This document shows, one piece after another, positions 1 through 13,160 of a stretch of 64,000 nt of DNA. A program made the translations under genes and the position numbers. Position 1 is the first letter of the stretch. Each line of letters starts with the position of its first letter. This stretch comes from Corbicula japonica (taxonomy: Eukaryota > Mollusca > Bivalvia > Venerida > Cyrenidae): positions 16,634,957 through 16,698,956 of the forward strand of contig JAZAYU010000004.1 in NCBI GenBank assembly GCA_038501625.1, given 5' to 3'. Below the pieces are notes generated by a model. It searched no databases and was not told the DNA's origin. It worked only from the letters and a program-made list of their open reading frames with translations.

Positions 1-589
1 ATAAAAATCCGATTCTATACCTTTACAAATTAACTATTGCGCTAATTTGAAACAGATATTTACACATTAATAAATTGTAAACCCTTTGCGTCAATGAGGT
101 CATGGGTTTTTCTTAAAGCTACAGTGTCTTAAAATAAGATTTATCAAATATTGTTTAATCAATCGTTTTCGTTGGAATACAAATGATAATGTTTATGAAT
201 TAAGAGTATATCAAAAAGATGCACAAAACGCACAAATTTATTATTTGTTTTGTGCATATTTTTCAAAGCCTCATAGAATTTATAAAAGGAAGATCAATAA
301 TTTAAAAATTAAATTTAAAAGAACATGATAAGCATTTGACGACGAAATAACGAAATTTACACCGGCGTAAAATTATGAAAACAGCAGGGCCTCTTTAAGC
401 TTCAAGCGGAACTCAAACAAGGATATGTTTTAGTTTATTTCTCTATATCTATTCCACTGTCTTGTTCAAAAGCATTCGCTGAAGGCTTAAAATGTATACA
501 GTTATTGTTTGTGTTTTCCTTATCACAGCAGGTATGTGTATCTTTATTTAAATGTCACAGTTACAAGTTTAAGATACAAATTTGCATTT
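1..589. other. unassigned AT-rich DNA
   Basis: No open frame, RNA gene or repeat that I can support. Composition is AT-rich like most of the window. Confidence 0.5.
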
Positions 590-845
590 TGTTTGAAATC
601 ATATTGCCTCTGCCTGGAAGCGAACCCGCACCGTCACGCCGACAGCGCCTAGCCCTGCAATTCCGACAACGCAACAAATTGAGCAAACCGGGACAATCCC
701 CCTCCCCCCCAAAAGGTTGATCGGATAGCCATTATATACGTTACCATCACTGCATGACATAGGTGACTGATTATTTTACTGATAACAGTACTGACTATAT
801 GTAAGGGGAGACTTTCTACGGCCGCCACATTGTACACATAGCGCT
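590..845 (-). repeat. tRNA-like SINE, copy 1
   Basis: Read on the minus strand, this copy shows a tRNA-like block. It has an A-box-like stretch (TTTGCTCAATTTGTTGCG, weak) and a B-box-like GGTTCGCTTCC, then ends near AGAGGCAATAT. The same sequence recurs at 27445-27650 and 28125-28300, and the upstream part alone at 20775-20905. About 130 bases (containing CTCCCC and GTCATGCAGTGATGG) precede the tRNA-like block on the minus strand, so it is not at the very 5' end as in a classic SINE. The short frames over it are not genes. Confidence 0.7.
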
Positions 846-1599
846 ACTGTGAATTTCAAATGATATTGAAGAAAAAATGTTTTAGTTTTATTTTTTTAGA
901 CGCACTAATAGTCCGAGGTTTACAACAACATGAAATCTAAGCAGATAACGTTTTGATGAGTGAGTTTCAATATAAATTGATGAGAAGAAGCAGAAAAGCC
1001 TTCAACAGACAAACGAAACATTTAAGTAGACCAGTGTGATACGGTTATTGCTCGTTAAACTCGGGATATCGGAAAGTTCATTATCACATTCAATATAGAT
1101 GAATAATTCTTTTGATATGGTAAACTGTCAAACGTGTTTGAAACGTTTTTGAACGGTTCAAGTGAGGCTCTGTGAGGCACACACAACATTCTTGAACCAC
1201 TTTGCCCTTGAAACACACACATAATGTACGGAAGTGGCCCTTGGTCATCTTTTTGTACCCTCCTGCCTACCTGCCCAGCTACATACATGCACTAGCATCA
1301 CTTGCAAACAGGACAAAAGCATGTGGAGTAAATGAACTCGGAAAGATAACCGAATAGACGCAAGTCGTAAGCTTGGACTGAGTGATGGAACATTGAACAA
1401 TTATCTCTTGAATCTCATCGTGTAATCTAAGTACTAAAAGAAATCACTCTCATCAATAGATTATTTAAAACTTTGTATTAGTTTTCTAACGGTTTGAAAA
1501 TTCCGGTATCGGTGAAGAAAACAGAAAATTTGTGCTGTATAATTATGTTTTACAAGCTTGATATGAATATAGGTTATGTAATAATCTCTTTACTGCACC
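846..1599. other. unassigned DNA
   Basis: Contains short open frames (for example 1055-1288 minus) without recognisable domains. Nothing supportable. Confidence 0.4.
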
Positions 1600-1862
1600 A
1601 ACTTGTAGTTTTCATGTAAAAGCCTTGGGGGAAAGTTTGAGGTTGGTGCCTTCTAGAACCTTGTTAAAGCCTTAAGTGATAAAATTCTTTGCCACTGACC
1701 GTTCCAAAGCGGTAACCCTACCAGGTTCATATTTTCGTTACTAATTTGTTGCCTTTTTGAAATTGATCATATAATGAACCTTTAAGTTACCTTTACCCTC
1801 TTCTTATTGATTTTGTGGGCTGCTTATTGATTTTTGTGGGAAGAATGCGATTTCTGAGTTAC
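1600..1862 (+). repeat. Penelope-type 3' tail, diverged copy
   Basis: A diverged copy of the window's commonest repeat. It keeps the landmarks GAGGTTGGTGC, GCCACTGACCGTTCC and GGTAACCC, followed by the T-rich segment. The reference copy is joined to a reverse transcriptase at 37386-38885. This copy is 5'-truncated. Confidence 0.7.
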
Positions 1863-1989
1863 TGCTGTCGATATCCATATTTTACTATTTAATATGAGAA
1901 ATATTGACCTTACATACTTACGCTATCAAAAATATGTAACAATTCTTATCCTGTATAATGATTTAAGCAGGACTAACATCAACTGTTTG

Positions 1990-2340
1990 CCACAAGCTCC
2001 TTATGTTTTTGTTTATGTTTGTGTGTTTTTGCACACAACACTGTCGAGTTGATGGATGTGTTCATCATGCGATAACCTGTTCGGCAAGTGTGAGGATGGT
2101 GCACCCTAAAATCTAGTCTAAACCTCCAGTGACAAATTGTTTTGTCACGGACCTTTAAAAGGCGGTAACTCACGGGTTCTCGTGTTCGTTAATTGCTTGA
2201 CAATGTGTTGTCTATTTTAAATTGATCGTTTTATAAACCCTTGTTCGTTTTCCCTCCCTCTCTATTACTAACTTTTTGCTGTGTGGGAGGCTGTGTCCTC
2301 TATATTTGGCATTACCTGCTATGCACATTTCACATTTTAC
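1990..2340 (+). repeat. Penelope-type 3' tail
   Basis: Plus-orientation copy running from the CTTATGTTTTTG landmark to the conserved end ATGCACATTTCAC. It contains GTGTGAGGATGGTGCACCCT and CACGGACC with GGCGGTAACTC. Short minus-strand frames across it are shadows of the repeat. Confidence 0.75.
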
Positions 2341-3225
2341 TAATAGACAAATCAACCGCCAACAATCTTGTAATCTCCAAAAAGGATTTTCCGGAATGAG
2401 TCTGTAAGAAAACACCATCAATAACACAATACCAGTTATTATCGTTTAATAAACATATTGAGGCCACCATAGATGTTCAAAATGCATGAACGCGTTAATT
2501 ATTGCAACTATTTTATTAAAAAGCAGTCTGTTTTCCACAGCCGGTTTATGTGTTGGTTTTTAATGATAACAGAAAAGACCAACTCTGTTAAGAACTACCG
2601 GATGATATCTTATCAGTGTTTTCTGCTGTGTGATGATATAGTCAGTCTAAATGCACATAACACGTTTTGTTATTGATGAATTAGCTGAAGAGATTAAGTC
2701 GCCTAAAAGTTTGTTGTTGTTTACCAAACATATGATTAATCCTTACTTTAATGCTGATCGCCATCATTTGTATTAATTGCACACGATCTTTGTCGAACGC
2801 ATTCGTTTTCCAAAGGCCAATTTTTAAAATAATAATTATTAAAGAGAGACAATTAAGTTGGGAAAACTTTTATGATACAGCAATATAACATTCCTTCTTA
2901 CAGTCGTTGTAAGCTTTGAGAAATATATTTAAAACACTTATGCTGCCGCTATCATAGAAAGGCTTTTATTTAATTCCTATTTGTATCTCGTACAAGAAAA
3001 CATATGATTTTGTCACTAACGAGAGAAAATTAATATGATTTTATATTAACAGTATCTATATATTTGGGACAGCTAGTGGTGTTTGCTCGTGCTAAAGACT
3101 ATAGTTTTCCTAAATTTTGTATTGGGTTTACAAAGGTTATAGTTTTATTAAAACTTCCTCCTCCTTAATAGCTGTAATTTGGCGGATTTGCTAAAATATG
3201 CAGACCGATTGTTAATCAGGTTTCA
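2341..3225. other. unassigned DNA
   Basis: No feature seen apart from short frames such as 2473-2676 plus, which has no recognisable domain. Confidence 0.4.
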
Positions 3226-3229
3226 TAAG

Positions 3230-4290
3230 AAACATCCCGGTTATTAAATTGGGGTATGTCAATGGGCGGGCGGGCGGGCAACAACATTTTGTTAAGTGTT
3301 TTGTTAAACTTGTGTTGTTGTTTTTTTTCAATTACCGTTGAAGATAGAGCTTGGAACTAAACATAGTTGTCAGACATCACAGTTCCAGTCATTAGGACAT
3401 GTCTCATAACCCCTTACTGTATTTTGTCAAAGGTTTGTCCCTCTTTCGTGAAAGTTGTCTTTTTCTCAGTTTCAATTCAAGGTAGAGCTTTAAAATTTAA
3501 CATAGTTTTCTGACATCACAGTACCAATAATATGGGAAAAAATCATAAACCCTGACTGTATTTTGCCAAAATTACGCCGCCTTTACATTTTCATGAAGTT
3601 TTTGCGAAAGTTGTGTGTATCGCAGTAACCGTTCGAGGTAGAGTTTCAGTTTCTCCATAATTACTTCAGTTTGCTTCGACCAGCTGACACCAAACTTGGA
3701 ATTGCTACCTATGTGTCTCTGATCAAAGTCGATGTCACTGCCGCTTAATAAAAATAACAGTTTTCCTGCAATAACCTCAGTTTGCAATGACACTAGACAT
3801 GGTGTGTGGGTAGCTTATGTCAAGACGCTACTCAGCATTGCTAACTGCATGTCTGTGATCGAGGTCAAGATCTTTGTTGCTAAATTATCAATTAAGTTTC
3901 TGCGTAATTATATGAGTTTATTTTGACCTATTGACACCAATCGTAGTGTTTGGGTAGCTTATATAAAGGAAAGACACAAACTGGGATTGCTATCTAGATA
4001 TCTGTGATCATAGTCAAGGTCTCTGTTGCTAAAAATAGAAATTGAAATCAAACTAAGAGTGTTGGTAGCTTATATTAAGATGCAACTCAGAATTGGTTTT
4101 TAGTTTCCGTGATCAAGATCAAGGTCATTGTTGCTGAATAGAAATTTAGTTTCTGTGAAGTAACTTGAGAACGCAGTGACCTATTAACACCAAACTTGGT
4201 GTGTGGATAGCTTATATCAAGCTGCAACTCTAAATTCTACCCTGACGTCTATATTTATAAATCGGTCGTTGAAAACTTGGTTTCATCGGA
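3230..4290 (+). repeat. diverged tandem repeat block, about 180-bp units
   Basis: Two related sets of degenerate direct repeats. The first (3230-3640) repeats 'acatagtt..t.tcagacatcacagt' and 'ccctgactgtattttg' at about 3360-3430 and 3480-3570, next to a GGGC run (3262-3279). The second (3650-4290) repeats 'gtgatcaaggtcaaggtc', 'gttgctaaa' and 'gtgtgtgggtagcttatatcaag' about four times. Units differ by substitutions and indels, so the array is old. The short frames at 3572-3793 and 3732-3926 are read-through of the units. Confidence 0.65.
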
Positions 4291-6175
4291 TTGCGGTGCG
4301 TCTTGTCTTAATCCTGTATAAGAGTTGTCTCGTTTTCGCATTCTATTTTTAGAAGACTGAATGAAACTTATATGAAACAAAAGATTTCAAAGCATCAATG
4401 ATGACCTTGATTATAACGATGCACCTTTAAGTTTAAAATGGATCATACTTTGTTCTTCATTGCATTCATGAAGGAATTCATACATCGGTAACTATTTCGC
4501 GTCATATTCATTTTTTTTTCATACAATGAAAAAAATTTATTCCTCTTTTAAACATAGTTATTTTGTTGTTGTTGTTTTTATTATATTAACACAAATAAGA
4601 AACGCACAAATATTGTATGTAAATGGTAAGACTACTTCTGTTTCTTTTGTGTTTTATTTCATAATTAAAGTATTCTACTTTTTCAGATATATGATTGCTT
4701 TCATCTTCATGATAATATTAAAAAAAAGGGAATGCTTTTCTTGTACCAACTATGGTACTTGTCGTGAACTTTTCGATCCTTTACAGCGCGTGACAAGAAT
4801 GTGCACAACTTGCGCATTTATAATAAAACAAAGCCAAAATAATGTCAATGTTCTATCAAAAGCAATACATTACTCTTCGTTCTTTCCAACAGGATGTCAC
4901 CTCCGTGCAGTAGTTGCATATCTAAAGCTTATGTCAATTCCTTAACGATCCAGATATTTATCTTAAACCCATTAATCAAGCGATAATTATTTTGTCAGAA
5001 GTCAGCGTTATTATGATGATCTTTTTTGTTGTAGGCAGAAATCCGAAACCTTCTATAACATGCATCAGTTGATAGGTAATGCGCAAATATCATGAAGGCA
5101 AATCAGCTGTCAAACTGATCAACATGCATCATTAAGTATATAGATATCGTCTTTGTTACTCAATTATTGTACTGACAGTTACGGGGGTTGATGGGTTTCA
5201 GTTAAACTCAACTTAACAAAAAGGTAAATCAATGTTTATCTGTTTATGAATACCAGTTAGAGATAATTAAAAATCAATTACACATACCCAGCTACGTCAA
5301 ACATTAAACGTAACGGGCATTTGTTAAATTATTTGCGAACACTGTATTTTACGGAGCGTTCTGTGTTTAAATATATTTACCTGAATTTGTCTTTAACATG
5401 CTTTATCTTACAAAACATCAAATTATTTGCATTATGTTTGGACTTATCTAGTGAGAGTTTGTGTGTACGAAACTTCTTATATCTCAGAGGTCATTACTAT
5501 TCCAGGAACATAAATTCATTGTATTTAGTCCTCCAGGGTTGTTCAGACACCCGTTCACGTTGCATTTGGCGTCATAATTGCCGTTCTTTCTCACTGGGTC
5601 ATCTGACTTATCCATGCTTAAAAAAAACATGTCTCGTGGTAGTTATGGATGGCATTTGGAACTTTTCTGCTGTCTGGATGTAAAGCTTTCTTAGCTAGTA
5701 ATTCAGTCTGCGTCTGGAGTAAAATGTCACATGTTTGAGTGAACATTGACCCTTCCTTTGATAAATTTTACAGAATTATCAGAATCATTGGGTTGCAGCA
5801 TTATATCCTGTTATGGCTGATTACATACGTTTGTGTTACAGTGCCAAGCTTCATTAATATGTCATCAATATTGTTTGTTTGTTTATTCTTCCAGTAAACG
5901 GTCCGCCAGTTTACTTCAGGAAAGAAGAAACTCATCAATTACTGATAGACACAGGAATCAAGCAGAGAGTTTTAAAATCCAGGGAAGCGAACAATCCTTG
6001 AGAAAGGATTATTATTTGATTCTTGAATAAAACATTGTTTCAAATTGATATTTCTTAAAACGCATTAACAAAAGCAAAAGGTATGAAAGGAATTCGGAAT
6101 TCGGCATATACTACAACATGGTTAGGAGTGATGGCGTTAAATTGTGAGTCGTGGAGTTGGGGTGGATGGTCATAT
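4291..6175. other. unassigned DNA
   Basis: Contains the open frames 4526-4945 and 5321-5683 plus. Both are rich in hydrophobic codons from T-rich DNA and neither shows a family signature, so I do not call them genes. Confidence 0.4.
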
Positions 6176-6184
6176 TTATGGAAA

Positions 6185-6330
6185 AGGTGAAATATGCATA
6201 TCAGGAATCGCCACATTCAGAAAAAACAGCCTGCCCACACAGTCAAGAAGAAGAGAGGGGGAGAGAGCATGGTTAATAAAATGATCAGTTTCAAAAAAGA
6301 CACCACTTACAATAAACAAAAATGAGAAGT
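6185..6330 (-). repeat. Penelope-type 3' tail
   Basis: Minus-orientation copy starting at the defined family end GGTGAAATATGCATATCAGG and running through GAAGAAGAGAGGGGGAGAG to 'acaaaaatgagaag'. It holds only the terminal third of the repeat. Confidence 0.75.
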
Positions 6331-9300
6331 CTATATTTTATACATGTAAGGACAAAATAAAACATACTGATCAAAATAAAATCGGTATTTATAGTAAGGT
6401 AAACCCAAACAAAGTGGTTGGGAAAAAAAGAACATAAACGTCTGACTATTTTTATGTTATGAGAAAATGTGCGATACTAGTGTTCCAAAAATAAAACATT
6501 TCCTTTAATATCTCAAGCATTACTTTATTGCTGTATAGTGATTTCACACCGATAGAAAACTCGGTTTATACGGAAATATTTATTTCTACGATTCCTAAAA
6601 AGATAAATAAAGTCTACAAGAAACATTACTATTTACATAAATGTTATTTCAGGGAAAACTTCTTTTTTACAAAACACCAGCCTAAAACTAAATTTTATTT
6701 TTAGATATGACAGAAATAGTTGTTTTTTATTTTTTGTTCAGTGGCATTTTCTTAATATACCGTTCCTACTGTTAACCGGTGGTCAACATTTAATCTTCAG
6801 TTAGGTTCATTTTGAGATGCAAATGCAAGGCCAACAAAATTAAATGGCTGCCGAAAAGGGTCTTATTAGCATCTCGTGACTGTACACGTATTAAATGCAT
6901 AAACAGCATGATGCCGAAAGCGGATAATCACGACGATAAATAGACCAATGGAAGTTAGGTTATCATTACCCAGTTCAAAAATAATATCAAATAACCCGAT
7001 TATCAAAAATAAGTTTTAATTAGAATGTTGGACGCTTTTTTTTGGCCACTCTAACATAAAAAAGAACTTTCAAAGTTATAATGTAAACATTATTTTTCTT
7101 ATATCCCTTGCAGTCCAGTAATGAATACTAGTAGTAGTAATTGGGGAGAAGTGTGTTAAACCACTGGCAAACTCTGCTCAAGATGTTTTAAGGAAGCTAA
7201 AGGTTTTGTAAACATGTTCCTCGGATTGGGTAAGGCAAAATGTATTTTCTTAGAATGTGGACCTCCTTTCAAAATAAAAATTAGACCTTATCATTGCAAA
7301 CACTATTCTCAAAAATATGTTACATATATTATGAATAGCAAACAACTCAAAAGATAAACACAAATGTATTTAAGTTTGGATGCTCAAGTTATAAATTTGA
7401 AAACAATGCTTTTTCTATAGAATAAACACCCCCACAAAGGAACACTTTTGCACGAGAACTCTGGAATCGCTAAATCAAACGACTAGAAAAATGATACAGA
7501 TATCGCTCAAAAAATTATTTTGTGGTCATCTGTCAAAATAATTTCAGAAGTTTTTAGTAGTAAAGCAAAATGTTTTGACCTTCAAACCGTATGTAGAAGG
7601 AAAGTGAGTCTTTCTTGAATTTCTTGAAAACCCTGACATTCTCACATTCTCTTGCAAACGGTTTATCTTTTGTTCAGTATGGGGAAACAGTAGTACATCC
7701 TTAGATAAATACATCTCTTCACTAAAATCTGGATGGCAATGAATATTTTACCAAAATTCAAACTTAAATTTAAGCCAGTTTTCGCCATTTGCACTATTTG
7801 TCTCTCCTTAAAATTAATACTGTTCAGGCGTTCTCTTAGTTAACGATTTAGCCACATTGTACACTTGTCCTTTTCCTTATTTAATAAGAGATACTCTCAT
7901 CACTCTCAACAACTTTTGTTTCAGAAAAAAATCTTTATCGCTGGAAATGAACAGTTTTAGTGACAAACTGATGGTTCCTATTATAACGGTACTCTACTGA
8001 CTTGGTAAGACCTAATCGAATAGCTCTTTTCCGTTTAAAAAAAGATTTCAATTACGAAGAGTGGAAACGTTTGTCACCCATTTACGCGAACAGGAAACGA
8101 ACAGGAAATTCAAGGTCGAACAAACATTAACAAATAATTCATATAATTGTTAATATTTTGTAAGTCAAAAGAACACATTATATTGTTGTCAGTATGATAT
8201 AACTCATGTGCGCATTTAAAATAATGTTTTGAGTTGTTTAGTTTTTGCTAATTCAAAGATTACAAAGATTTTTAGGGAATTTTATATCTTATTTTTTAAA
8301 ATATTTATTTATATATTTTTTCTAATCATAAAGATACATTAATAAAATTCATTTGTGCAAAGTTTTCATTTAACGGCATTTTTCCGTTAGAGAAATTTGT
8401 TTCACGGTGAACGTGCATGATGACTGTAGACGGCCCTCAATACCCCGTAAATTTCTCATTTTTAAGACAGCCTGCAGCTCTTGGGATTTCGAATGATCAT
8501 TGCTTTTCTGATGTATTACAGACGATTATGCACAAAAATTGTTTTCTATTATAAAAATATCGCTAAAAGTGATAGAAACATAAATTTTACAGACGCCATA
8601 CTGCACAAATAGTGTTATTGCAAATTATAGCTGATTAAGAATCTAAATGCAATGCGAATCCAGCACCATTACGGCTACAATTTCTAGACACTCTCAGCCG
8701 CCGAGCACGCCATTGAAAGACTGAACATTTTGAATCGCTTTAGTCAGGGAGATCTGTTTTCATTTTACCAATTACTTAAAATACTTATTGCAGTGCATTG
8801 GGCGATTACTTTGTTTTGACTGTTTTATTCAAATCAAATCAAAACACAACCTTTTCTTCAATATCAAGATCTTTAGTTTGTTTTCTTTAAAAAGAAATGA
8901 TTCTTCAAACCTAAGACCGGTTAAAAGGTTCATTTCAGCGTAGCAATCTAAGCTGACTTTCGACATATTTTTTTAACCAATCCAGTATTCTTCATAATAC
9001 GCGTATTCAATTATTATGCAGATGTAACAAACACTTTACTATTTAGATTAGTGGCTGTTTCGTCCACAGAGACATCTAGGGGGATGTTTGAAGCGACTTA
9101 GATTCAGAGAGGTATGTAGTTGGAATGTTAAATATAAGTATAAACTGTTTAAAACCACTAATTACGTTACGTACGAATCTTTGCTAACCTGTTTTGTCAA
9201 AATATAACGAAATGATGCAAATTCGAGCAAAAACTATCTATTGGGACACTCTAAAAAAGTACACTCACTCACTGGCGACGGTACAAACTGAAAAGTGTAA

Positions 9301-9780
9301 GCAAAGACAACTCTACAATGCAGAAGACAAACAATCTCAAAACCTTCACAGTATTAAATGTCTAAAATTATAAACGAAACATACATCGCCGGAAACTATT
9401 GATTAAGTGTGTATTCTTAGTTAATGAAATTTTATACATATATAAATATATATTTCTAATACGTTTAGGATGTGAACAAACCTTAGCTTTTCTTATATTA
9501 GATTCGAATAATTTAACAAACATGTTTTCTGTTCTTTACGGAATGAGATCTAGCTTAACATTCCAGAGCTTTCCGCGATATCAGGAGTCTCAGTTCTTTT
9601 TATTACATGTTGACAAATATGCAGGATTTTCAGTTCTATGTCAACCAAAATGAAGAAAATAGTATTAACTAAACTGTATCTTATTCATTATTTCATATGA
9701 AGGACATCAACGCAGTTTGTCTTCTTTTAAAGATAGAACTTGTTATAACATATTACTGTATCCTTGTTCCCATCAATCAC
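6331..9780. other. 3.4 kb of unassigned DNA
   Basis: No gene, RNA or clear repeat. A stretch near 8655-8690 (GCGAATCCAGCACCATTACG) weakly resembles the tRNA-like SINE end but is too diverged to call. Confidence 0.4.
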
Positions 9781-9784
9781 ACGC

Positions 9785-9870
9785 ATTTTAGTTTGTCATG
9801 TCGCCACAATAATTCTGATTCCTGAAACATTAAACCTTAAAACCTAAAACGATTGGATAATGATGATGTT
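9785..9870 (+). repeat. short dispersed repeat, copy 1
   Basis: Matches 21205-21300 in the same orientation. Both have 'tttgt..accatgtc.ccacaataatt', then 'gaaacat.aaac' and an 'aaaacg.tcggat'-like end. Two copies define the repeat; its class is unknown. Confidence 0.45.
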
Positions 9871-11005
9871 CTTGTTGCAGACTACGTTCATCATGTTGCA
9901 AATATACTCCGTATTATCGATATAATTCATTACATAATATTTACACTTCAATTTCTTCCTCTACGATAAAGTCTTATTCAACTAACGAATCATAATTCCT
10001 GATCGTAAACAGTGTGACGTATTACTTGAAGAGGCGTGCTACAGTAGAGTCGTTCATGAATGTTTGGACGTTGCACAATGTTTTGACATGTGACGTCGCC
10101 GAGCACGCATGTCTTGCTACGAGTATCGACAAAAATGCGAGGCGTCATTCACTGAGTGGTCAAGCCGTAATATCACGAATTTTACTTTTTTACTAATGAG
10201 AGTATTTATGAGTGTAAATATAAGTATTGAATCGTTATTTGATGTTTTTTTTTTCATTTACGTATGGAAAACAGTTGACTAATTTAAAGTTTAAACAAAC
10301 CAACTGTTTTCAATACCCAAATGAAAACCAACAAATAACGATTCAATCCTTAATTTACGAGAACGACAAGGCTTCTCGTGAAGCAAAATCAAAATGGTTT
10401 TGTTTTGTTAACATTTCTTCGAAATCTTTAATATCTTTTACACAATATTATTGTCGTTTGCTACATGTTACTCTTGATCTTCTTGATTGTAATGTGCTGA
10501 CCATTAGTTTTGATTTTGGGATACCCATGGCACAAAAAATATGTAAAATATAATTGTAACATTACTTTCAACACACCCTATTACCCTATTGTAAAAAAAC
10601 CCACAAACATTCACAACAGTCAAATAATGAAAAATGAAGACATTTCTTATTACAACAAAAAAATTATGATCAAGTTAAAATGCAAATGACATGTGACTTT
10701 TGGGAATAACATCTAAAATTAAACGATAACTTACCACCTTTGCTAGTATCTGAATAACGTCTTACTTAGCATTTCTGTAAATTTGTGAAGAATGTGTTTA
10801 TAATTAAATCAGCGTTATTTTTCTAAATAGATACATTTAGATGAATACATGTAAGATTTGTTCGGCAACACAAGATATAATTTATATATATTTTTCCAAA
10901 TAAATCAGAGTTTGGGTAGTCCACTTGTTCTGGTCTCAGAATGGGGATCAAGACATGTCTGCTCTGCTAGACAGACTGTCGTTGTCATTTACATGAATTT
11001 GCATG
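9871..11005. other. unassigned DNA
   Basis: Open frames at 10014-10196 and 10227-10553 plus have no recognisable domain. Confidence 0.4.
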
Positions 11006-11009
11006 ACAC

Positions 11010-11125
11010 AATATTGTGTATGTAGATTGCTTGGACTTATTTACCAAATGAAATGTGTTATTGTGTGTTCATAGACAAGTGTGAGGTTGTTAAACCCAAG
11101 AACGTTCTTTTTAACCATTGTGTCA
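11010..11125 (+). repeat. Penelope-type 3' tail, internal fragment
   Basis: Keeps only the central landmark: a CAAGTGTGAGGTTG...CCCAAGAACG segment aligned to the 'gtgtgaggttggtgcaccctagaac' part of the family. Confidence 0.5.
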
Positions 11126-11384
11126 AAATGTAAATGCATCAGGTTTACGATTGGCAAGATCATGAATAAAAATGTCGAATTGATCCGCATGAAGTACAAA
11201 CTGTTTATTGCTGTTCAGGATATTACCTGTTGTTGGTTCTTGAAATAATCCGTACGCGAAGGAGATGACGTCGTTCTCTTTCCATGTATCGATCAATATT
11301 AAAACTTCGAAGAACATTTGTGCGAAACAATCAGTTATTTAAGTATCATCGTTATACTTGAGCCGTTTGGCATGATCTATATTT

Positions 11385-11965
11385 GAGAAAATATTGAGTT
11401 GTGCTCAACCCGGGGCCAGGCGCCGTGGACATTAATTTCATTTTTATTACTTCTCATAAATATTTTTAATTGAATCGAGTCTGAAATATTGTTACTATGA
11501 ACTATGTGTCGTGTTGGTGGCTTTAAAGGTTCTATTTTCGTCGATAAAATTATCACAGTAGTGTTGTTCGTGTCGTAGGCGGACACAAAACGTCACCCAG
11601 TACATTAGCTCAGTGATGTTATCAAGTGCGCAATTTGAAAGACTTTGAGCACGATATTTTTCATTTGGAAACATATTTAAAATATGAAATTTGCATATCA
11701 CGATTTGACGGCCGTAAAACGTCGCCCTGTACATTCAATCACGGATGTAAACAATGGCGCACTTTGAAGCCGTTGAGAACGTATTAAATTTTATGTTTAT
11801 GAAAACATTGCGCTCAAATCGGAGCGAGGCGGTATTGATAGTAGAATGCCTTTTCTATTACTGCTCATGAACAGGGTCAAATTAACCAAGCCTTAAATAT
11901 TTCCACACGTGTCGTGTTCGGTGGCTTTTAAATTTCCTTTTGTTATCGATGTATTTTGAAAGGAG
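11385..11965 (+). repeat. long-TIR repeat family, two degraded direct copies
   Basis: Two plus-oriented copies (about 11395-11550 and 11825-11955) of the block that forms terminal inverted repeats at 19320-20076 and 41401-41826. Landmarks are GAGTTGTGCTCAACCCGGGG, GTCGTGTT(C)GGTGGCTTT and 'cctTTTGTTATCGATG'. Between them, 11585-11680 and 11716-11800 are a diverged direct duplication (AAAACGTC.CCC.GTACATT, then GCGCA.TTTGAA). The small minus-strand frames here are shadows. Confidence 0.55.
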
Positions 11966-12119
11966 ATGCTACTATAACAATAAAATAATTTAAACATTTT
12001 GTTTACGATCACGAATTGTTTTATTGAACTAAGAAAATGGTAGTTATATAATTATTATTTTTATTCTGGCTTCTTTGTTTGCGATGTTTAGAGGATTTGT
12101 TTATAAGCTTGTTATTACT

Positions 12120-12345
12120 TGTGTGTTGATACGAGAATTTGATTTGTGAGCAAGTGTGAGGTTAGAGCACCCTCAAAACGTTCCAATGCAGTAAATTTTC
12201 TGATTCTAATTTTCATTTTTTTCTGTGGTGTATGTTTGTGAATTGGCCATTTTGTCCACCCATGCTTTCTTTTCTGATTTTTGAATGTGTGTAGAGGGTA
12301 TGCCTATTTTATTTGGCCATTTCTTAATATTTCACATTGTTATGT
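12120..12345 (+). repeat. Penelope-type 3' tail, diverged copy
   Basis: Has GAGCAAGTGTGAGGTTAGAG near its start and the terminal GTGTGTAGAGGGTATGCC...CATTTCTTAATATTTCAC portion. The middle part, including the GCCACTGACC box, is largely lost. Confidence 0.6.
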
Positions 12346-12439
12346 TGTTTATATGTTTGATTGCTTTTACATGCGAAATTGTCGAAATGGTGGGTAGGTT
12401 GAGCTAGTTTACCAAATTGAAACCTTGATCTGATTTGTT

Positions 12440-12650
12440 CATATAATAAGCAGTATGGGCAAATGGGAGGTTGGTGCAACCAAGAACCTTATTTATACCC
12501 AAGTGTCAAGCTGTTTCGCCACTAACCGTTCAAAGGCAGTAATGTATATTGCAATTTATCATTTTACAAACCTATGCTCTCTTTCCATCGATGCATTTTG
12601 TTTGTGTTGGCACACTGTGTCTTCTGGAGGGGGTCATTTCTGATATATTA
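12440..12650 (+). repeat. Penelope-type 3' tail
   Basis: Begins at GGGAGGTTGGTGCAACC and includes GCCACTAACCGTTC and the ACACTGTGTCTTCTGGAG end segment. The 62-residue frame across it is not a gene. Confidence 0.7.
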
Positions 12651-13160
12651 CGCCCTTTAACTGTATATCAGTTACATTAATGATTGGTTATATTCAATTA
12701 TCAGTAACCTCTAAACTGTTCGTTATATACTCGTAATTATTTAATAAAAGTTACACATTATTTTCTTTGAACACGTTCATGTTTTGGTAATGTTTTTATT
12801 AACTGACCAAAGGCATCTAAATGTTTGCTCCTCGGTAATACCTGGCAATTTCATTGTATTTTTTTTTGTTTAATTGTTCCGGAATTTGTTAGTAGTGAAT
12901 GGGTGCACAGTATTCCTATTAGTAATAATTACCCTTTATCCCTATCGAAAGGCTGTAATGTCATATCCTTGGTTGTCCTAAGTAAGTACATTGAAACGAT
13001 ACTATATTTTTATATTGAGTCTAGAATTCAACATTTAATCACATTTATAATGAACTGACGCTACGTTAGACAATATATTACCAGCAGTTGCATTTAAAAA
13101 TGTCATAAATTTTAGCTATGTCATTTAAGTGTTATGCAGTTATACCTTATAACATGTTCG

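Noticed and set aside
4526..4945. 139-codon frame with hydrophobic stretches
   Set aside because: Hydrophobicity comes from T-rich DNA, no family motif is seen, and no splice or promoter context supports it.
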